Shown: positions 1-11,398 of the stretch, piece after piece
How positions within the stretch are numbered: position 1 is the first letter of the stretch
Layout: each line of letters begins with the position of its first letter
Assembly: GCA_029817715.1 (NCBI GenBank)
Contig: JARUPY010000473.1
Span: 7,874,001-7,938,000, forward strand
From: Melastoma dodecandrum
Taxonomy: Eukaryota > Streptophyta > Magnoliopsida > Myrtales > Melastomataceae
Direction: 5' to 3'
DNA: 64,000 nt
Notes under the pieces: generated by a model
The model's input: only the letters and a program-made list of their open reading frames with translations
What the model was told of the DNA's origin: nothing
Databases searched by the model: none
Made by a program: the position numbers and the translations under genes

Positions 1-455
1 GGAAAAGACAGCAGGCGAAGGGAACCCAGGGTTTGTCTGGGTGGTGCCGCGGAACTGAAGCTTTTGCGAGTACAGGGGATAGAGCCTCAACTAGATATAC
101 CTTTCTCTTGGGTGGCCAGCAATTTGGTGCACCCGGAGCGGTTCCTTCACGTATGCGCTTTAATCAGAGCCGACAGAGAAAATACTGCCTGACCCTGAAC
201 TGACATTTAAAACATTACTCAATGCAATCCTGTACAGAGATCCGTTCCAAAGGGTGTAACTTAGGGCCTTGTTTGAACCAACAGGCATGAAACGCCTCGA
301 TCAGAAGTATTAATTAAAAGGCTCGTCATCTTGTATTTGTAACAGCTGGAATTTTATCCACATCGCACGTGTTTGACTCAAATTGGATATATCCAGATTT
401 TACGTTTACTCAACTTTATATTATTATTATGGAAGGTGCTAACGTCCCACCATAG
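1..455. other. Intergenic sequence, nothing recognised
   Basis: No reading frame of plausible length, RNA gene or repeat boundary is visible here. The sequence becomes AT-rich towards the GTAC-rich array that begins near 460. It may be the edge of another decayed repeat, but nothing supports that directly. Confidence 0.5.
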
Positions 456-1096
456 TTGACGTCAACTTTCGTACTCGTACATTTGACGTAAGCGCCGACA
501 TTAATTTTGTATATATCTCGTACATTTTTCGTTCATTTGTATGGCTTTGTACGAAAAATTTTGTGATATGTACATTTTTTGACATTGTACATATTTCATA
601 TATGTGTACGATTAATGTACGAGTAATATACATTTGTACATTTTTCGTACATTTCTATGGGTTTATAGGCTAATTTTTATACATATGTATGAAAAAAGAC
701 AAGATATATATCTTTTAATATTGTACATTAAACGTACATGGGTGCAAGTATTGTACGAATAATGTACGTGTACACTTGTTGTACATTACTATGGAGTTGA
801 GTGGAAGTTATTGTACATATGTAAGAAATATGTACGAACATAAGAAGAGGCGTACATGTTTTGCCATTGTACATTATTTGTACATATATACAAGTAATGT
901 ACGAATATTGTACATGTACATTATTCGTACGTTACTCTAGGTTTGTTGGGAAATTCTTGTACATCTGTATCAAATATGTACGAAGTAGGACGAGGTGTAC
1001 ATGTTTTGACTTTGTAATTTTTTCGTATATATGTACCACTACTCTGGGTTTGTTGTAAAAGTCTTGTATATATGTATGAAATATGTACGAAATAAG
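456..1096. repeat. Degenerate GTAC-rich tandem array, left part
   Basis: The stretch is packed with TGTACAT, TGTACG and ATGTACGAA words. A recurring anchor (an ACT-C/A-TGGGTTTGTTG-like segment) appears near 652, 789, 930 and 1030, so the period is about 140 bp with one shorter unit. Each unit carries a block like ATATGTACGAAATAAG followed by GTGTACATGTTTTG. Short apparent reading frames here are products of the repeat and not genes. The array resumes at 5146 after the copia insertion. Confidence 0.75.
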
Positions 1097-1465
1097 TATT
1101 AAATGTCATTTTGGAATTTGTAAACTCATTAAGTGTGTTAGTGTTCTTGGAAGTTGGGTAATATCAGCGGCCTAGGAACTAGAAGGGACTTAATGTCATA
1201 GGAATTATGGTAGAGTAAATGCTTACTCTAGATCTTTTCTAGGACTCTATATAAGTAGTAGCAATCTCCAAATGATGTAATAGAGAAGGAGAAAGACCAA
1301 GAAGGCATTCTGGTCGTAAGAAAAGAAGAAGGTTCCACAGTTAGCCAAAATATCTTCTCCAAATTTTCATGTTCCTTTTTTTCAGAAATACTTTGTTATG
1401 TCGTAGCAATTCCGCAAACCCTTCCTGTGATACAGCAAAGCACCGCTTGCCAAACAACCCCAATA
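1097..1465 (+). repeat. 5' LTR of copia element
   Basis: It aligns end to end with 4777-5145 at identical length. A TATA box (CTATATAAG) lies at 1247-1255. The terminal dinucleotides read TA...TA here against TG...CA in the 3' LTR, so both ends have mutated since insertion. Confidence 0.93.
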
Positions 1466-1470
1466 AATTT

Positions 1471-1482
1471 TGGTATCAGAGC
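1471..1482 (+). other. Primer-binding site, initiator Met tRNA
   Basis: TGGTATCAGAGC lies 5 bp inside the 5' LTR. It is complementary to the 3' end of plant initiator methionine tRNA, the usual minus-strand primer of plant copia and many Ty3 elements. Confidence 0.9.
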
Positions 1483-1492
1483 GCATCAGATC

Positions 1493-2400
1493 ATGGCTAC
1501 GTCTTCCTGCAACATGTTCTTTTCCTACTCGCCCGGCCAAATACCGATCTTTCATGGAGAGCATTATGATTATTGGAGTTCGCAAATGGGGACTATCCTT
1601 CTCTCACAAGATTTGTGGAGAATCGTTGATAAAGGCTTTGAAGAAGATGAACGACTCGTCAAGTGAGGAAGAAGGTGCTGGAGCACAAGAAAAGAAGGCA
1701 AAAGAAAACATGATGAAGAATGCGATGGCATTGCCATCTTGAAATATTCCGTAAGAAAGACAATTTATTCGAGACTTTATGGTCTCAAGAAGGCGAAAGA
1801 AGCATGGAGCGTATTAAAGAAAGAATTTCAAGGCTCGGAGAAAGTGATTTCCATAAAGCTTCAAGGCTTGTGGAGGGATTTTGACAACTTGGCCTTGAAG
1901 GAGTCCGAAAAGGTGAAAGATTTCTTCTCGAGAGTTGTAGAAATCATGAATCAAATCAAGTGTTGTGGTGATGAAGTTCCAGACAAGAAGGTTGTGGAGA
2001 AAGTGTTGAGAAGCCTGCTGCAGAAGTTTGAGCACGTTGTTGTTGTGATTGAAGAAACGAAAAATCTGAGAGAAATTTATATGTGTGAGCTAATGGGTTC
2101 TCCTGAAGTACATGAAAGAAGAATAAGTATTCAACTCCCGTTGAACAAGCTTTTCAAATGACGTTAAATGTTTCAGAAAAGAAGAAGGACCAGAAGGAGC
2201 ATATTGTGAACAACAGCAGGGAGTTTTATGGTCATGGACGTGGAGGCCATTCTCAAGTAATAGGTAGAGGATGAACAACATGTCAGTTCCGTACTGGAGA
2301 AGACCATTCTTGGAGTAGACCTTGAAATTCCGAAGGTAGTTGCAATATTTGTAGAAAAGTTGGACATGAGTCAAAGGATTGCTATTTTAGGTGAAAGAGA
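1493..2400 (+). pseudogene. Copia gag (broken)
   Basis: The start at 1493 gives MATSSCNMFF followed by a typical copia Gag N-terminus with the H-Y-D-Y-W motif (residues ~23-27). The frame shifts near 1660 and continues from 1739 with a UBN2-type Gag segment (K-A-K-E-A-W, then V-K-D-F-F-S-R). A further break near 2160 precedes a CCHC zinc knuckle at 2341-2382 with the spacing CX2CX4HX4C intact. Gag would form the virus-like particle. At least two frameshifts and several stops rule out a functional product. Confidence 0.85.
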
Positions 2401-2559
2401 TGTTGATTTCTAAATCATTTAGAACGAGATTATTATTTTAAAGACAAGCAGCAACAGCCGCATCAACATGTCTCTCAAAATTCGGTAAATTTTTCAAAAG
2501 AAGAAGAATCGAATCAAGCATTCTATTCTTGTTTCAATGCAATGCAAGATATGAATGAA

Positions 2560-4770
2560 GTGTGGTTTTTGGATAGTGGCTGTAGCAATCATGTGATAGG
2601 AAATAAGGAATGTAGATTGATGACAGCAATAAGATTAGATTGAAGGAAAGAGAATCGTTGTTGTAAGAGCAGCAAATGGTGAAGAAAAGCGGATTAATGA
2701 TGTGTTATATTCTCCAGGCATTGCTCAGAATCTCTTGAGTGTGCAACAAGTGATGAAGAGAGGTTATAAGGTTACCTTTGCTAATGGTCAATGTGAGATC
2801 GTTGACAAAAAATGAGAAGAGGATCGCTGTAGTGAAGATGACAGCGAATAACTTGTTTCCGCTGAAGATGAATCCGTTCTTAAATGTTGCACTGAAGAGT
2901 GAAGTTGTTGATAAGCTCAGTTACGGCATCTGCGATATGGATATTTGAATCACAAGGGCCTAACGTTGTTGTGAGAGAGGAATATGGTCATAGGTTTTCC
3001 AAAAATCCAGCCAACAGCAACATGCGTCTGTGAAGGATGTGTGTATGGGAAGCAACATCGTCTTCCTTTTCCCAATACCTCTTGGAGAGCTAAAGCCCCT
3101 CTTGAGTTAGTGCATGCCGACATCTGTGGTCCAACCCAAACTCCAACGATCGGTAACAGGAGATACTTTCTCTTATTTGTTGATGATTACACTCGTACAA
3201 TATAGGTATACTTTCTTGAAAAGAAATCACAGGCTTTCACTACTTTTTTGAATTTCAAAGCCAAGGCAAAGAAGCAAAGTGGATATCAAATAAAGACTTT
3301 GAGAACAAATCGTGGAGGAGAATTCATTTACAAGCCGTTTCAAGATTATTGCAAGCAGCAAGGCGTACAACGACAACTTACTGTGAAGTACTCACCTCAG
3401 CAAAATGGCGTTTTTGAGAGAAAGAACATGACTATTATTGAGATGGCTCGAAGTATGCTCAAAGGCAAGGGTCTTCCGAATTCATTCTGGGCCGAAGTTG
3501 TGATTACAACGGCTCACATTCTCAATCGATCACCGACGAATGCTGTTCAGAACAAGACGCCTTACGAAGCATGGCATAAGAGGAAACCCGTGGTTGATCA
3601 CTTGAACATAATTGGATGTGTAGCATATGCTCTTTTGACGAAGAAGAAGGAGAAGTTTGATGAGAAGAGTGAGAAGCTAATCTTTATTGGTTATAGTGAA
3701 GAATCGAAAGGTTATCGTTTGTTTGACCCAAAGACTAACAATCATGTTATTTCAAGAGATGTTACTTTCGATGAGAATGCAGAAGTGGGAGAACGAGTCA
3801 TCTCAGACTCGGCCAACATTTTCTTATCCATAACCACCGGCAGTAGTGCCTTCCTCAAATCTCACTAATAGAGCAACAGCTAGTTCCTCAAGAGTAAATT
3901 CAGAGAATGAAGATTATGATGATGATATGCGACCAAGGAGGTATCGTTCATTAATTGAAGTTTTACGAGCAAGCTAACTTTGCACTTGCTATGTTTGAGC
4001 CTCAGAATTTCGAAAAGGCCGCAAAAGAAGAAAAATGGATAAATGCAATGAAAGAAGAGGTGCTTAGTATCGAGAAGAATGATACTTGGTCCTTAGTAGA
4101 CCTTCCCAAAGGAAAAGAAGCAATTAGCTTCTGGGTGTACAAAACAAAGTTCAATGAAGATGGAAATGTACTGGAGCACAAAGCTCGTCTCGTAGCAAAA
4201 GGTTACTCACAACAGCCCAGCATTGATTTCACTAAGAAGTTCACTCATGCAGTAAGAGTTAATGAAGCAAAATTGATGCGTAAAGATTGCCCAATCGCTA
4301 AATCTCGCCCAAGTATGTGAAGTACTGGAATGGCAGGAAGTGTTGATGATCGAAGAAGCTCGTCAGGATATCTTTTCTGTCTTAGAACAAAACCCATCTC
4401 CTGGAGTTCGAAGAAGCAAGCTACTATAGCATTACATCAGTTGAAGCAGAATACATTGCAGCAAATGAAGCAATTCGTGAAGCAGTATGGTTAAGAAGGT
4501 TATTGCTGGAGTTACTGCAGAAGGTTGCTCATCCAAAAACAATATTCTGTGATAATCAGTGAGCCATTACTATTACGAAGAACCCCGTGTTTCATGCAAG
4601 GTCAAAACACATTGAATTACACCACCACTTTATTAGACAAATGGTGATGAAGAAGGAGATGGTTATGGAGTTTATCCATACTCAGGACCAGCCCGCTGAT
4701 GTTCTAATAAAGGTCGTAAATTTTGAGAAGCCCGAGTTGTTCAAGATGTTTCTGAAGATTACAAATTAAG
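2560..4770 (+). pseudogene. Copia pol: protease, integrase, truncated RT, RNase H
   Basis: The protease active-site DSG is at 2572-2580. The pre-integrase zinc segment and integrase start (HADICGP, then VDDYTR) run to a stop at 3203-3205. The rest of the integrase core is open at 3248-3868, with N-G-V-F-E-R-K-N supplying the catalytic Glu, followed by the WAE and G-C-V-A-Y motifs. RT begins at 3955 (A-M-K-E-E, W-S-L-V-D-L-P, L-V-A-K-G-Y) but stops near 4255, where sequence jumps to the end of RT/RNase H (SSSGYLFC, EAEYIA, ARSKHIELHHHFIR). The central RT with its catalytic Asp pair has been deleted. The frame ends just before the polypurine tract. Confidence 0.88.
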
Positions 4771-4776
4771 AGGGGG

Positions 4777-5145
4777 TGTTAAATGTCATTTTGTAATTTA
4801 TAATCTCATTAAGTGTGTTAGTGGTCTTGGAAGTTGGGTGATGTTAATGGCCTAAGAACTAGAAGGGAGTTAATGTCATAGGAATTAGAGTAGAGTAAAT
4901 GTTTGTTCTAGATCTTTCCTCGAACTCTATATAAGGAGTAACAATCTCCAAATGATGTTAGAGAGTAAGAGAAAGGCTAAGAAAGCATTCTGGTCGTAAG
5001 AAAAGAAGAAGGCTCCGAAGTTAGCCAAAATATACTCTCCAAATTTCCTTGTTCCTTATTTCTAGAAATACTTCGCTATGTCGCAGTAGTTTAGCAAACC
5101 CTTCATGTGATACAGCAAGGCATCGCTTTCCTAACAACCCCAACA
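4777..5145 (+). repeat. 3' LTR of copia element
   Basis: It begins TGTTAAATGTC directly after the polypurine tract AAGAGGGGG (4768-4776) and ends CAACA before the target duplication ATAAG. A TATA box (CTATATAAG) lies at 4927-4935. Confidence 0.93.
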
Positions 5146-5375
5146 ATAAGAGGAGATGTACACGTTTTGCCTTTATACGTTTTTTGTACGTATGTACAAC
5201 TAATGTATGAATAATGTACGGATGTACGTTATCTGTACAGTATTCTGTGTTTGTTAAGAAATTCTTGAACATATGTATAAAATATGTACAAAATAGAGGG
5301 AGATATCCATGTTTTGACTTTGTACTTTTTCATATATAAGTACAGCTATTGTACAAATATGTACAAAATAGAAAT
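5146..5375. repeat. GTAC-rich tandem array, right part
   Basis: This continues the array interrupted at 1096. The first bases complete the broken unit, and the TTTGTTAAGAAATTC anchor recurs near 5245. The array decays after about 5370. Confidence 0.75.
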
Positions 5376-6674
5376 TGGATGATGATGGAAACAAGGTTAT
5401 ATGGATCTCTTACGAGGCTTCCTATTCCCTGCCTTCTAAATGCATATTGTAAAATGACACTTATTTAACGTTCCTACTTAGTCATGTTATTTTTCCTTCA
5501 TGATAAGGCGAGAACAAGTGTGTAAATAAAAATGATAAGAAGTTTACGTGACAATTTTTTATTGAACCTGAAATCCTATTGTAAAAATAAATTAACAAGT
5601 ATACATTTAATAAATAGAGATTGGTCAATCAGAACGTGAGACACCTATTATTATTATTTCTATAACTTATCCTATCAAAATCCTTTGAAAAATATTATGA
5701 ATAGTCAACCCTTTCCTTTAAAATAAAAAAATTTTGTAATCCAGTTGAACTTGGTTTTCACAATAATTTCTTTCTCCATATGTAAGGATGAAGCTCTCTC
5801 ATTGATTCTTTTCATCTGTGAGGCTCAACTTCAAGACTCTTTTCTTAAAGGGACCTATTGCTTCTATAATTCCAATTTTCTCTGGACTCCAACGAACCCC
5901 AGGTCTCTCTTCAGGGATCTTACGGTGGATTATATGAACCAATTAATAATCCATTTCATCCAAATCAAAACACATGTACTTACTAAACTGATAAAAAATA
6001 AAACTACAAACAAAAAAAGTAAGAAAATGTCGTTCCGCCTTGTTGTCACCATCGCCCTCTTTTCCTGTTCCTCCTTATTCAGATTTCGAATAGCTCAACG
6101 CCTCAGCGGCTATTGTTTGATCTTCCGTGCTATCGAATAGGTCGAGAACATTTGATAACAAGCACAAGGATTTGATTTTTGGTTCGTAAATATAGTCTTC
6201 AATCAATAAAATAGAACAGTAAGGAACGAAAGGAATTACGTTAACTGAAAACGAACATACCAAATACATGCCACAACCGATAACTTGATTAGATAGAAGA
6301 TTCAACGAATAGTCTTTTTTTTCAGGCAATTCCTCTCTTAAATCTAGATTGCTAACGATTAAAAACAACAAATAAGTATGCACGACGCTCCGATTCTCTG
6401 AAAGGATAATTTAGTTTCATTTAGAAACGAGCAGTGGACTTATCGATGCACATTCACTATTTGTTACTTGGGCAGTTCATGGCACGTTACCTCGTCCCTT
6501 CCAATATGAAACATGTTATGTCAAGTTGTTTGATCGCCAGTCCCAACCAAGCATGAATGTATTGGTCGATAAGACGCCATGTTATAACATTCATGGTTCC
6601 GTGTCCAAGATTTATGTAAACCTCTTTGTGCGGTTTCTGATTGATGCATTATATTCGGCTTCTGAAATTCTGGG
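5376..6674. other. AT-rich intergenic sequence
   Basis: There is no recognisable coding homology. A 131-codon open frame at 5745-6140 and a 102-codon frame on the other strand (6075-6383) have low-complexity, unpatterned translations and no motif, so I do not call them genes. Confidence 0.5.
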
Positions 6675-8960
6675 TCACATACCTTGCAGGCCCGAGTGAC
6701 GGATCGGGTCAGGAATCCAAGCTTGACCCAAGTAAGACAATGGGAAAAGGCCCGAAACATCTTTAAACGAGACCATGGGGAAAGGCCCATACGTCACGAA
6801 GACCTTCACCGGAGGAACAGACCAAGCAACAAACTGAAGATCAGGCGAAGGACGGACCAAGAGGACATTGGGCGACTGGTAACTTCCGAGCGACACGTGG
6901 TGCCAAGCGAAGAACAATCAGCAACGCCTATTCATTGAAAGATTTAAAAAAGGAAAATGAAATATTTGGCTTGGTGTGCAAGGAATGTCGGATGATCATA
7001 TATGGAAAGGATGTATTGCAAGACAGATCGGAACGCTTCAAGATTAGGGAAGACAATATTCCGTTGCAATATTTAAGTCAGGGCAGAGCCCTATAAATAA
7101 ACTCTCCAACAATGTATAAAAGACGACAATAACAACACGTCAAACAGACAAGTTATGCATCTATCTTAGCTTATCATTAGTTTTAGTTGTAGCCCTTAGT
7201 TTTACTTAGCTTCCTTTACTTTGTTCTTGGCAATCGACTTCCTTTTTATACTTTGTTCTGCTTCCTTGATAGCATCCGTAAGTAATCTTGCTTAAGTTTG
7301 TCATTGTTTTCCTTTTTTAAACGGCTACCACAGTTACATTCAATCAAACGGCGACCACAGTCACACACAACCCTCACAAGAGCCCCATGGGTTTGAAGCC
7401 AATTATTCTCCAGCATGTTGGCCACTCCAATAAAGTCCATACACGTCTCTAGCAACCACAATGGGAGACCCATGGTCAGAACCCAAAATCAAAACTATGA
7501 GGAGATAGATGAAAACGTCCAGGAACACACCTCTAACCCCCCCTCCCCCCGGCACTCGCGGGAAGCCCAGACAGGTCTAGGAGCCCCAAGCGGGGTACCT
7601 GACTCGATATATGAGGCTAGTCTCAATGCCATCAACAACAACCTCATGATGATGGAGATGGATGTGAAATACGAAACTCTAAAAGGCTAAGTGGAAACCA
7701 TCGTGGAAACTATAACCGGCAAGCGCATGGAGGAACCTACGAAAACCTACGAGGCGCCCTACAATGCCACCCATGTTGCAGGATGCCCACATGGCAGCCA
7801 TAACAGAAGGGAATAAAAAAAATTGAAGGCGTAGGAGCCCCAAATGGAGTGAGCAATATGTCCAACCCCGCAAAAGCTTGCCAATCAACCATCATGCGGA
7901 TTGAAGGGAAAAGCTCAATGGGCCGTACAAATGAACCAGTCTACGAGCCACCCCACCGCAGGCCATAAAGTTTCGATTTTAGGCCCATGGAGATCAGCAT
8001 AACTGAACCCCTAGAAAGAGACATGTTACCTTCACTCGGCTTAACGAAAGAGAGCCTTTTAAGTCAATCCTGCTACAGGGACTAGAGGATTTAATGTATG
8101 AATCACTCCATCCTAAGAGGGGTCTACACAAAAAAATGTCCACGATACTTCTTCCCCAACGATAGCCGAGAAAAAAAAAATCCCCTGGGCCCCCTGCCAC
8201 CTTTCCATGATAGGGAAATTTGTATATTGTCGAAGGAGGCAAGAGGATCCCTTAGGAACAACACCCTTAGGATAGACTCCCCCCGGCATGGGACGTCCTA
8301 GACCTCAAGGAATACATCATCAAAGTAATTGAGCAAATAGTCCCATGCATGAACAATCGGGCAGAAGTAGAGTTATACGAGGCACCCTACCCCGAAATCA
8401 TAAATAGGGTCTTACCTTTCTGTAGGGTGTATAGAGTCCCAGATTTCGCCCGCTTCTCTATAGAAGAAGGAATTTCACCGACAGAGCAGATCGCCCGCTT
8501 AACACGCCAGGCTGACGAAGTTGCCACCGATGGGCTATGGAAACTCAGGCTTTTTCCGGGATCATTCACCCGAGTTGTCTTCACATGGTACATCAACCTA
8601 CTACCAAATTTCGTTCAAAATTGGGAAGAGATACATGCCCAGTTCACGCTGGCCTTCGCGAAAACGGATCTAATGACGACCATTGTTTGATAAAGAGAAT
8701 TATGTGTAGGTCTTTCCAATCGGATTCATTAATGCAATAGATCACTCATATGAAATAACAAATAGGCGAACCAGTGGTTGTGTTCCTTAATAGACTAAGG
8801 AAAACTAGGCTAAGGTGCGAAACAGTTGGAAGCAAAGTCAATTGTCATCGCCCAAGATGTTATTCTCCTTCGCCTAAGAAAGAACAGCAAAGGGAAGTTA
8901 CTGTTGGAAATAGCAGCACCTCTCCATCTCTCTTGACAATTCTAGAAACATCCTAGGATT
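6675..8960 (+). mobile_element. Decayed Tat-like Ty3/gypsy fragment
   Basis: The element is recognised from its gag remnant at 7415-8760. A possible 5' LTR precedes it: a TATA box (CTATAAATAA) at 7091-7100 and a primer-site-like GGCGACCACAG near 7350, where Tat-like elements often have TGGCGAC. Neither LTR boundary nor a 3' LTR could be found. No pol domains follow before element A begins at 9117. The limits are approximate. Confidence 0.5.
7415..8760 (+). pseudogene. Tat-like gag remnant
   Basis: The best part is 8349-8690, whose translation carries the Gag signatures P-D-F-x-R-F, E-Q-I-A-R-L-T-R-Q, K-L-R-L-F-P-G-S and F-T-W-Y-I-N-L-L-P-N, then N-W-E-E-I-H-A-Q-F. These are characteristic of retrotransposon Gag of the Tat/Ogre type. 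The upstream piece 7415-7690 has the weakly conserved N-terminal region of such Gags. Stops and frameshifts between 7690 and 8349 separate the two, so the gene is dead. Confidence 0.6.
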
Positions 8961-9116
8961 AATCTAGATTGTAGAAGTTGAAATTATGGCTAGGAAGTTA
9001 TGGTAGGAATAAGTAGTATTTGTCTTGAGAAGAATTCAGAGAAGTGACGAGGAAAATCCCTCTCCACAAGAATGAGGATCGACACTCTCATGAACAGGGA
9101 CATAGTCCCCCATTTG

Positions 9117-9875
9117 TGATATGGGGACAGCACGGAATAGATTATTCCAATACCGAAACGATGCGGGATGTCACTAAGGGTGCGGAATGGAGTGACGTGG
9201 GAATGGTCGGAATGGTAGATAATGGGGATGGCTGAACGGGATGGGTATGAAAGGATAGGTTGAGATCAAGCTCCACGGATACAGATACACCACCGTGAAA
9301 GAATACTCGAATATAACTCATCTGTTATACGGATACAAACACACCATCATGAACAAGAACAAGGGCGAGGAATAACACGGAGAATACAAGCACACTACCA
9401 CCGGTTGATACACTCTACTCAATCTGCACTTCGAATCCACCAAATGAAGAACGAGGTTGCCTTCGGATGAAAAGACAAAAATCTAAACTAGGTTTAAAGC
9501 CTGAATAATCTAAGTTGTCTTCAACTCTTATAAGACAATGGCTTATATAGGCTGTCCATAGAAAACACAATAAATGAAACGAAATAAAAGATACGGAAAT
9601 AATATCAGAAGATAAGGAAGGGAAATATTTAACTTTCCCCGACAAGATATGAAAAGGTAGTGGAGTAGGGTAGAGGAGCAGACGTGACTCTTGGATTACA
9701 AGTTGTCAGACCTGACCCATCAAATTGTATTTGTCCTTTGGGTTGCTCGTTGCATGAGAATCGTGTCACTCGGTGCTCCTCTCGTTGCCTCGCTTACTCG
9801 ATAACCAACAAGTTGAGACCTCCAGTAGGCGACGGTGGATGAGGTGTGGGCGAAGTGACGACCATCCTTGTATCA
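9117..9875 (-). repeat. 3' LTR of element A
   Basis: Read on the minus strand it begins TGATACAAGG (ending at 9875) and ends CCCCATATCA (at 9117), matching the family termini TGATAC...GTATCA. The purine-rich AAGGGGAGGA lies immediately upstream on the minus strand (9876-9885). It is 759 bp long. The flanking ATTTG (9112-9116) would be one copy of the target duplication; the partner is lost. Confidence 0.85.
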
Positions 9876-10185
9876 TCCTCCCCTTATATGGTCATCCTCC
9901 CCTTGTGTCCTCAAACTCGTATGGTCATCATCTTCGTATGGAATGAGGTCTTTCACACTGAAAGTGGCGGAGACACCATACACTCCACGGAGATCAACCT
10001 TGTAGGCATTATCGTTTGTGCGCTCGATGATCTTAAAAGGTCCTTCAGCTCGAGGCGTCAGCTTGTTCTTCCTCTTTGCAGGAAATCGTTCATTCCTCAA
10101 ATATATCCACACTAAATCTCTTGGGTGAAAAACCTTCGCTCTTCTCCCGCGATTTGCTCTTTCCTGATATCGAAGATTAGCCTTC
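9876..10185 (-). pseudogene. Element A integrase C-terminal segment
   Basis: The translation contains the post-core integrase pattern R-A-N-R-G-R-R, then D-L-V-W-I-Y-L-R-N-E-R-F-P-A-K-R and K-I-I-E-R-T-N-D-N-A-Y-K-V-D-L, ending near the polypurine tract. No chromodomain motif follows. The upstream codons are cut by element B at 10185/10186 and resume at 20055. A short duplication or insertion around 9880-9895 breaks the frame before the LTR, where two GGGGAGGATGA blocks follow each other. Confidence 0.82.
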
Positions 10186-10846
10186 TGATACAAGGATGGA
10201 CGTCGTTTCGCCAACACCTCAGTCAACGTCGCCTACTGGAGGTCTCAACTTGATGGTCATCCAGTAAGCGAGGCGACGAGGAGCACCGAGCGACGCGTTT
10301 CTCAGGCGACGAGCAGACCAAAGGACGGATGCGATCTGACGGCTCGGGTCTGACAACTTGCATTCCAAGAGTCGTGCCTGCTCCACTACCCTGCTCTATT
10401 ATCTTTTCAGATCTTTTCGGGAGGAAATAATATATTTCCTTCCTTTTCTTTCCTCATTTATTGTATTTTCATGGGCAGCCTATAAAAGCCCTTGTATTGT
10501 AAGAGTTACAAACAGATTATTTCCGACTTTAACCCATATTAGACTTTTGTCTTTCTATCCGAAGAAGTGGATTCTCTTTCAACCTTATTCTTCATTTGGT
10601 GGATTCCAAGTGCATATTTAGTAGAGTGTATCAACCGGTGGTGGTGTGCCTGTATCCTCCGTGTTGTTCCTCACCCTCGTTCTTGTTGACGATGGTGTGT
10701 CTGTGTCCGTGTGGCAGGCGAGTTCTATCCGATTTTTCTTTCACGGTATTATATCTGTATCCGTGGAGGTCGATCTCAACCCATTCTTCATACCCATCCA
10801 TTCAGCCATCTCATTTCATTTTCTATTCCTTGCCCGCCCCGCATCA
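10186..10846 (+). repeat. 5' LTR of element B
   Basis: It begins TGATACAAGG and ends CCCCGCATCA, followed by TCT and the primer site. Compared with the 3' LTR it lacks an internal block near its 3' end (the GTCACTCCATTCC region) and another in the T-rich U3 part. Confidence 0.88.
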
Positions 10847-10849
10847 TCT

Positions 10850-10862
10850 TGGTATCAGAGCG
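10850..10862 (+). other. Primer-binding site of element B
   Basis: TGGTATCAGAGCG lies 3 bp after the LTR and is complementary to the 3' end of initiator Met tRNA. Confidence 0.88.
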
Positions 10863-10919
10863 TGAGGTTGTTATTGCGCACGGTAGAGCACAAGGTTGCT
10901 GTACAATCCACGGTTGTCA

Positions 10920-11398
10920 ATGGCTGGAAGAATCAAAAGCGGTATGACTCTCGACGAAGCACATGTTGCTCGACTTGAGCAGCAAATCGCTGATCTTCAG
11001 CAACAACTTCAATCGTTGCGAACCCATTGAAAAACTCAAGTTGCCCGTGGCCCCACATCCTCATCCTTATCGCCTACAATGGCTTAGCAAGGACAGTGAT
11101 GTTCGTGTGACGCAACAAGCGCGAGTCCCTTTCTCCATTGGAAAAAGATACAGGGATGAAGTCGTTTACGATGTGATTACGATGGATGCGTGCCATTTCC
11201 TCCTTGGAAGACCATGGCAATTCGATCGACGTGCACAGCATGACGGGTATCGTAATACCTATTCCATTAGCGTATACGAAAATAAGATCACCTTGATGCC
11301 ATTAACCGCCCAGCCAGGCGAAGCACCTATCAGCCAGTCGCCCGCTCAAGTGGTCATGGGGATGGAGTTGATTCGGGCGATGCGCTAAAGCGAAGATG
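10920..11398 (+). pseudogene. Element B gag remnant fused to protease
   Basis: The gag start at 10920 gives a short N-terminus (T-L-D-E-A-H-V-A-R-L-E-Q-Q-I-A-D-L) also seen in element C. After about 110 bp it joins, out of frame, to the C-terminal half of the protease domain (K-L-K-L-P, P-H-P-Y-R-L-Q-W-L, R-V-P-F-S-I-G-K, D-A-C-H-F-L-L-G-R-P-W). The rest of gag, the zinc knuckle and the protease catalytic Asp are all deleted. Confidence 0.82.

Larger units (their letters stand above)
1097..5145 (+). mobile_element. Ty1/copia LTR retrotransposon, full length but defective
   Basis: Two 369-bp LTRs (1097-1465 and 4777-5145) flank an internal region with a primer-binding site, gag, protease, integrase, RT and RNase H in the Ty1/copia order (integrase before RT), and a polypurine tract at 4768-4776. 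The 5-bp target duplication ATAAG is perfect (1092-1096 and 5146-5150). The insertion splits one unit of the GTAC-rich array: joining the flanks restores a normal repeat unit. The element cannot be autonomous, because gag and pol are frameshifted, contain stops, and most of the RT including its catalytic motif is missing. The LTRs differ at many positions, so the insertion is old. Confidence 0.95.

Noticed and set aside
5745..6140. 131-codon plus-strand open frame in AT-rich DNA
   Set aside because: Translation has no motif, and composition matches its non-coding surroundings.
9873..10226. Treating the 117-codon minus-strand frame as a single gene
   Set aside because: Codons above 10185 are the start of the element B LTR; only 9876-10185 is integrase.
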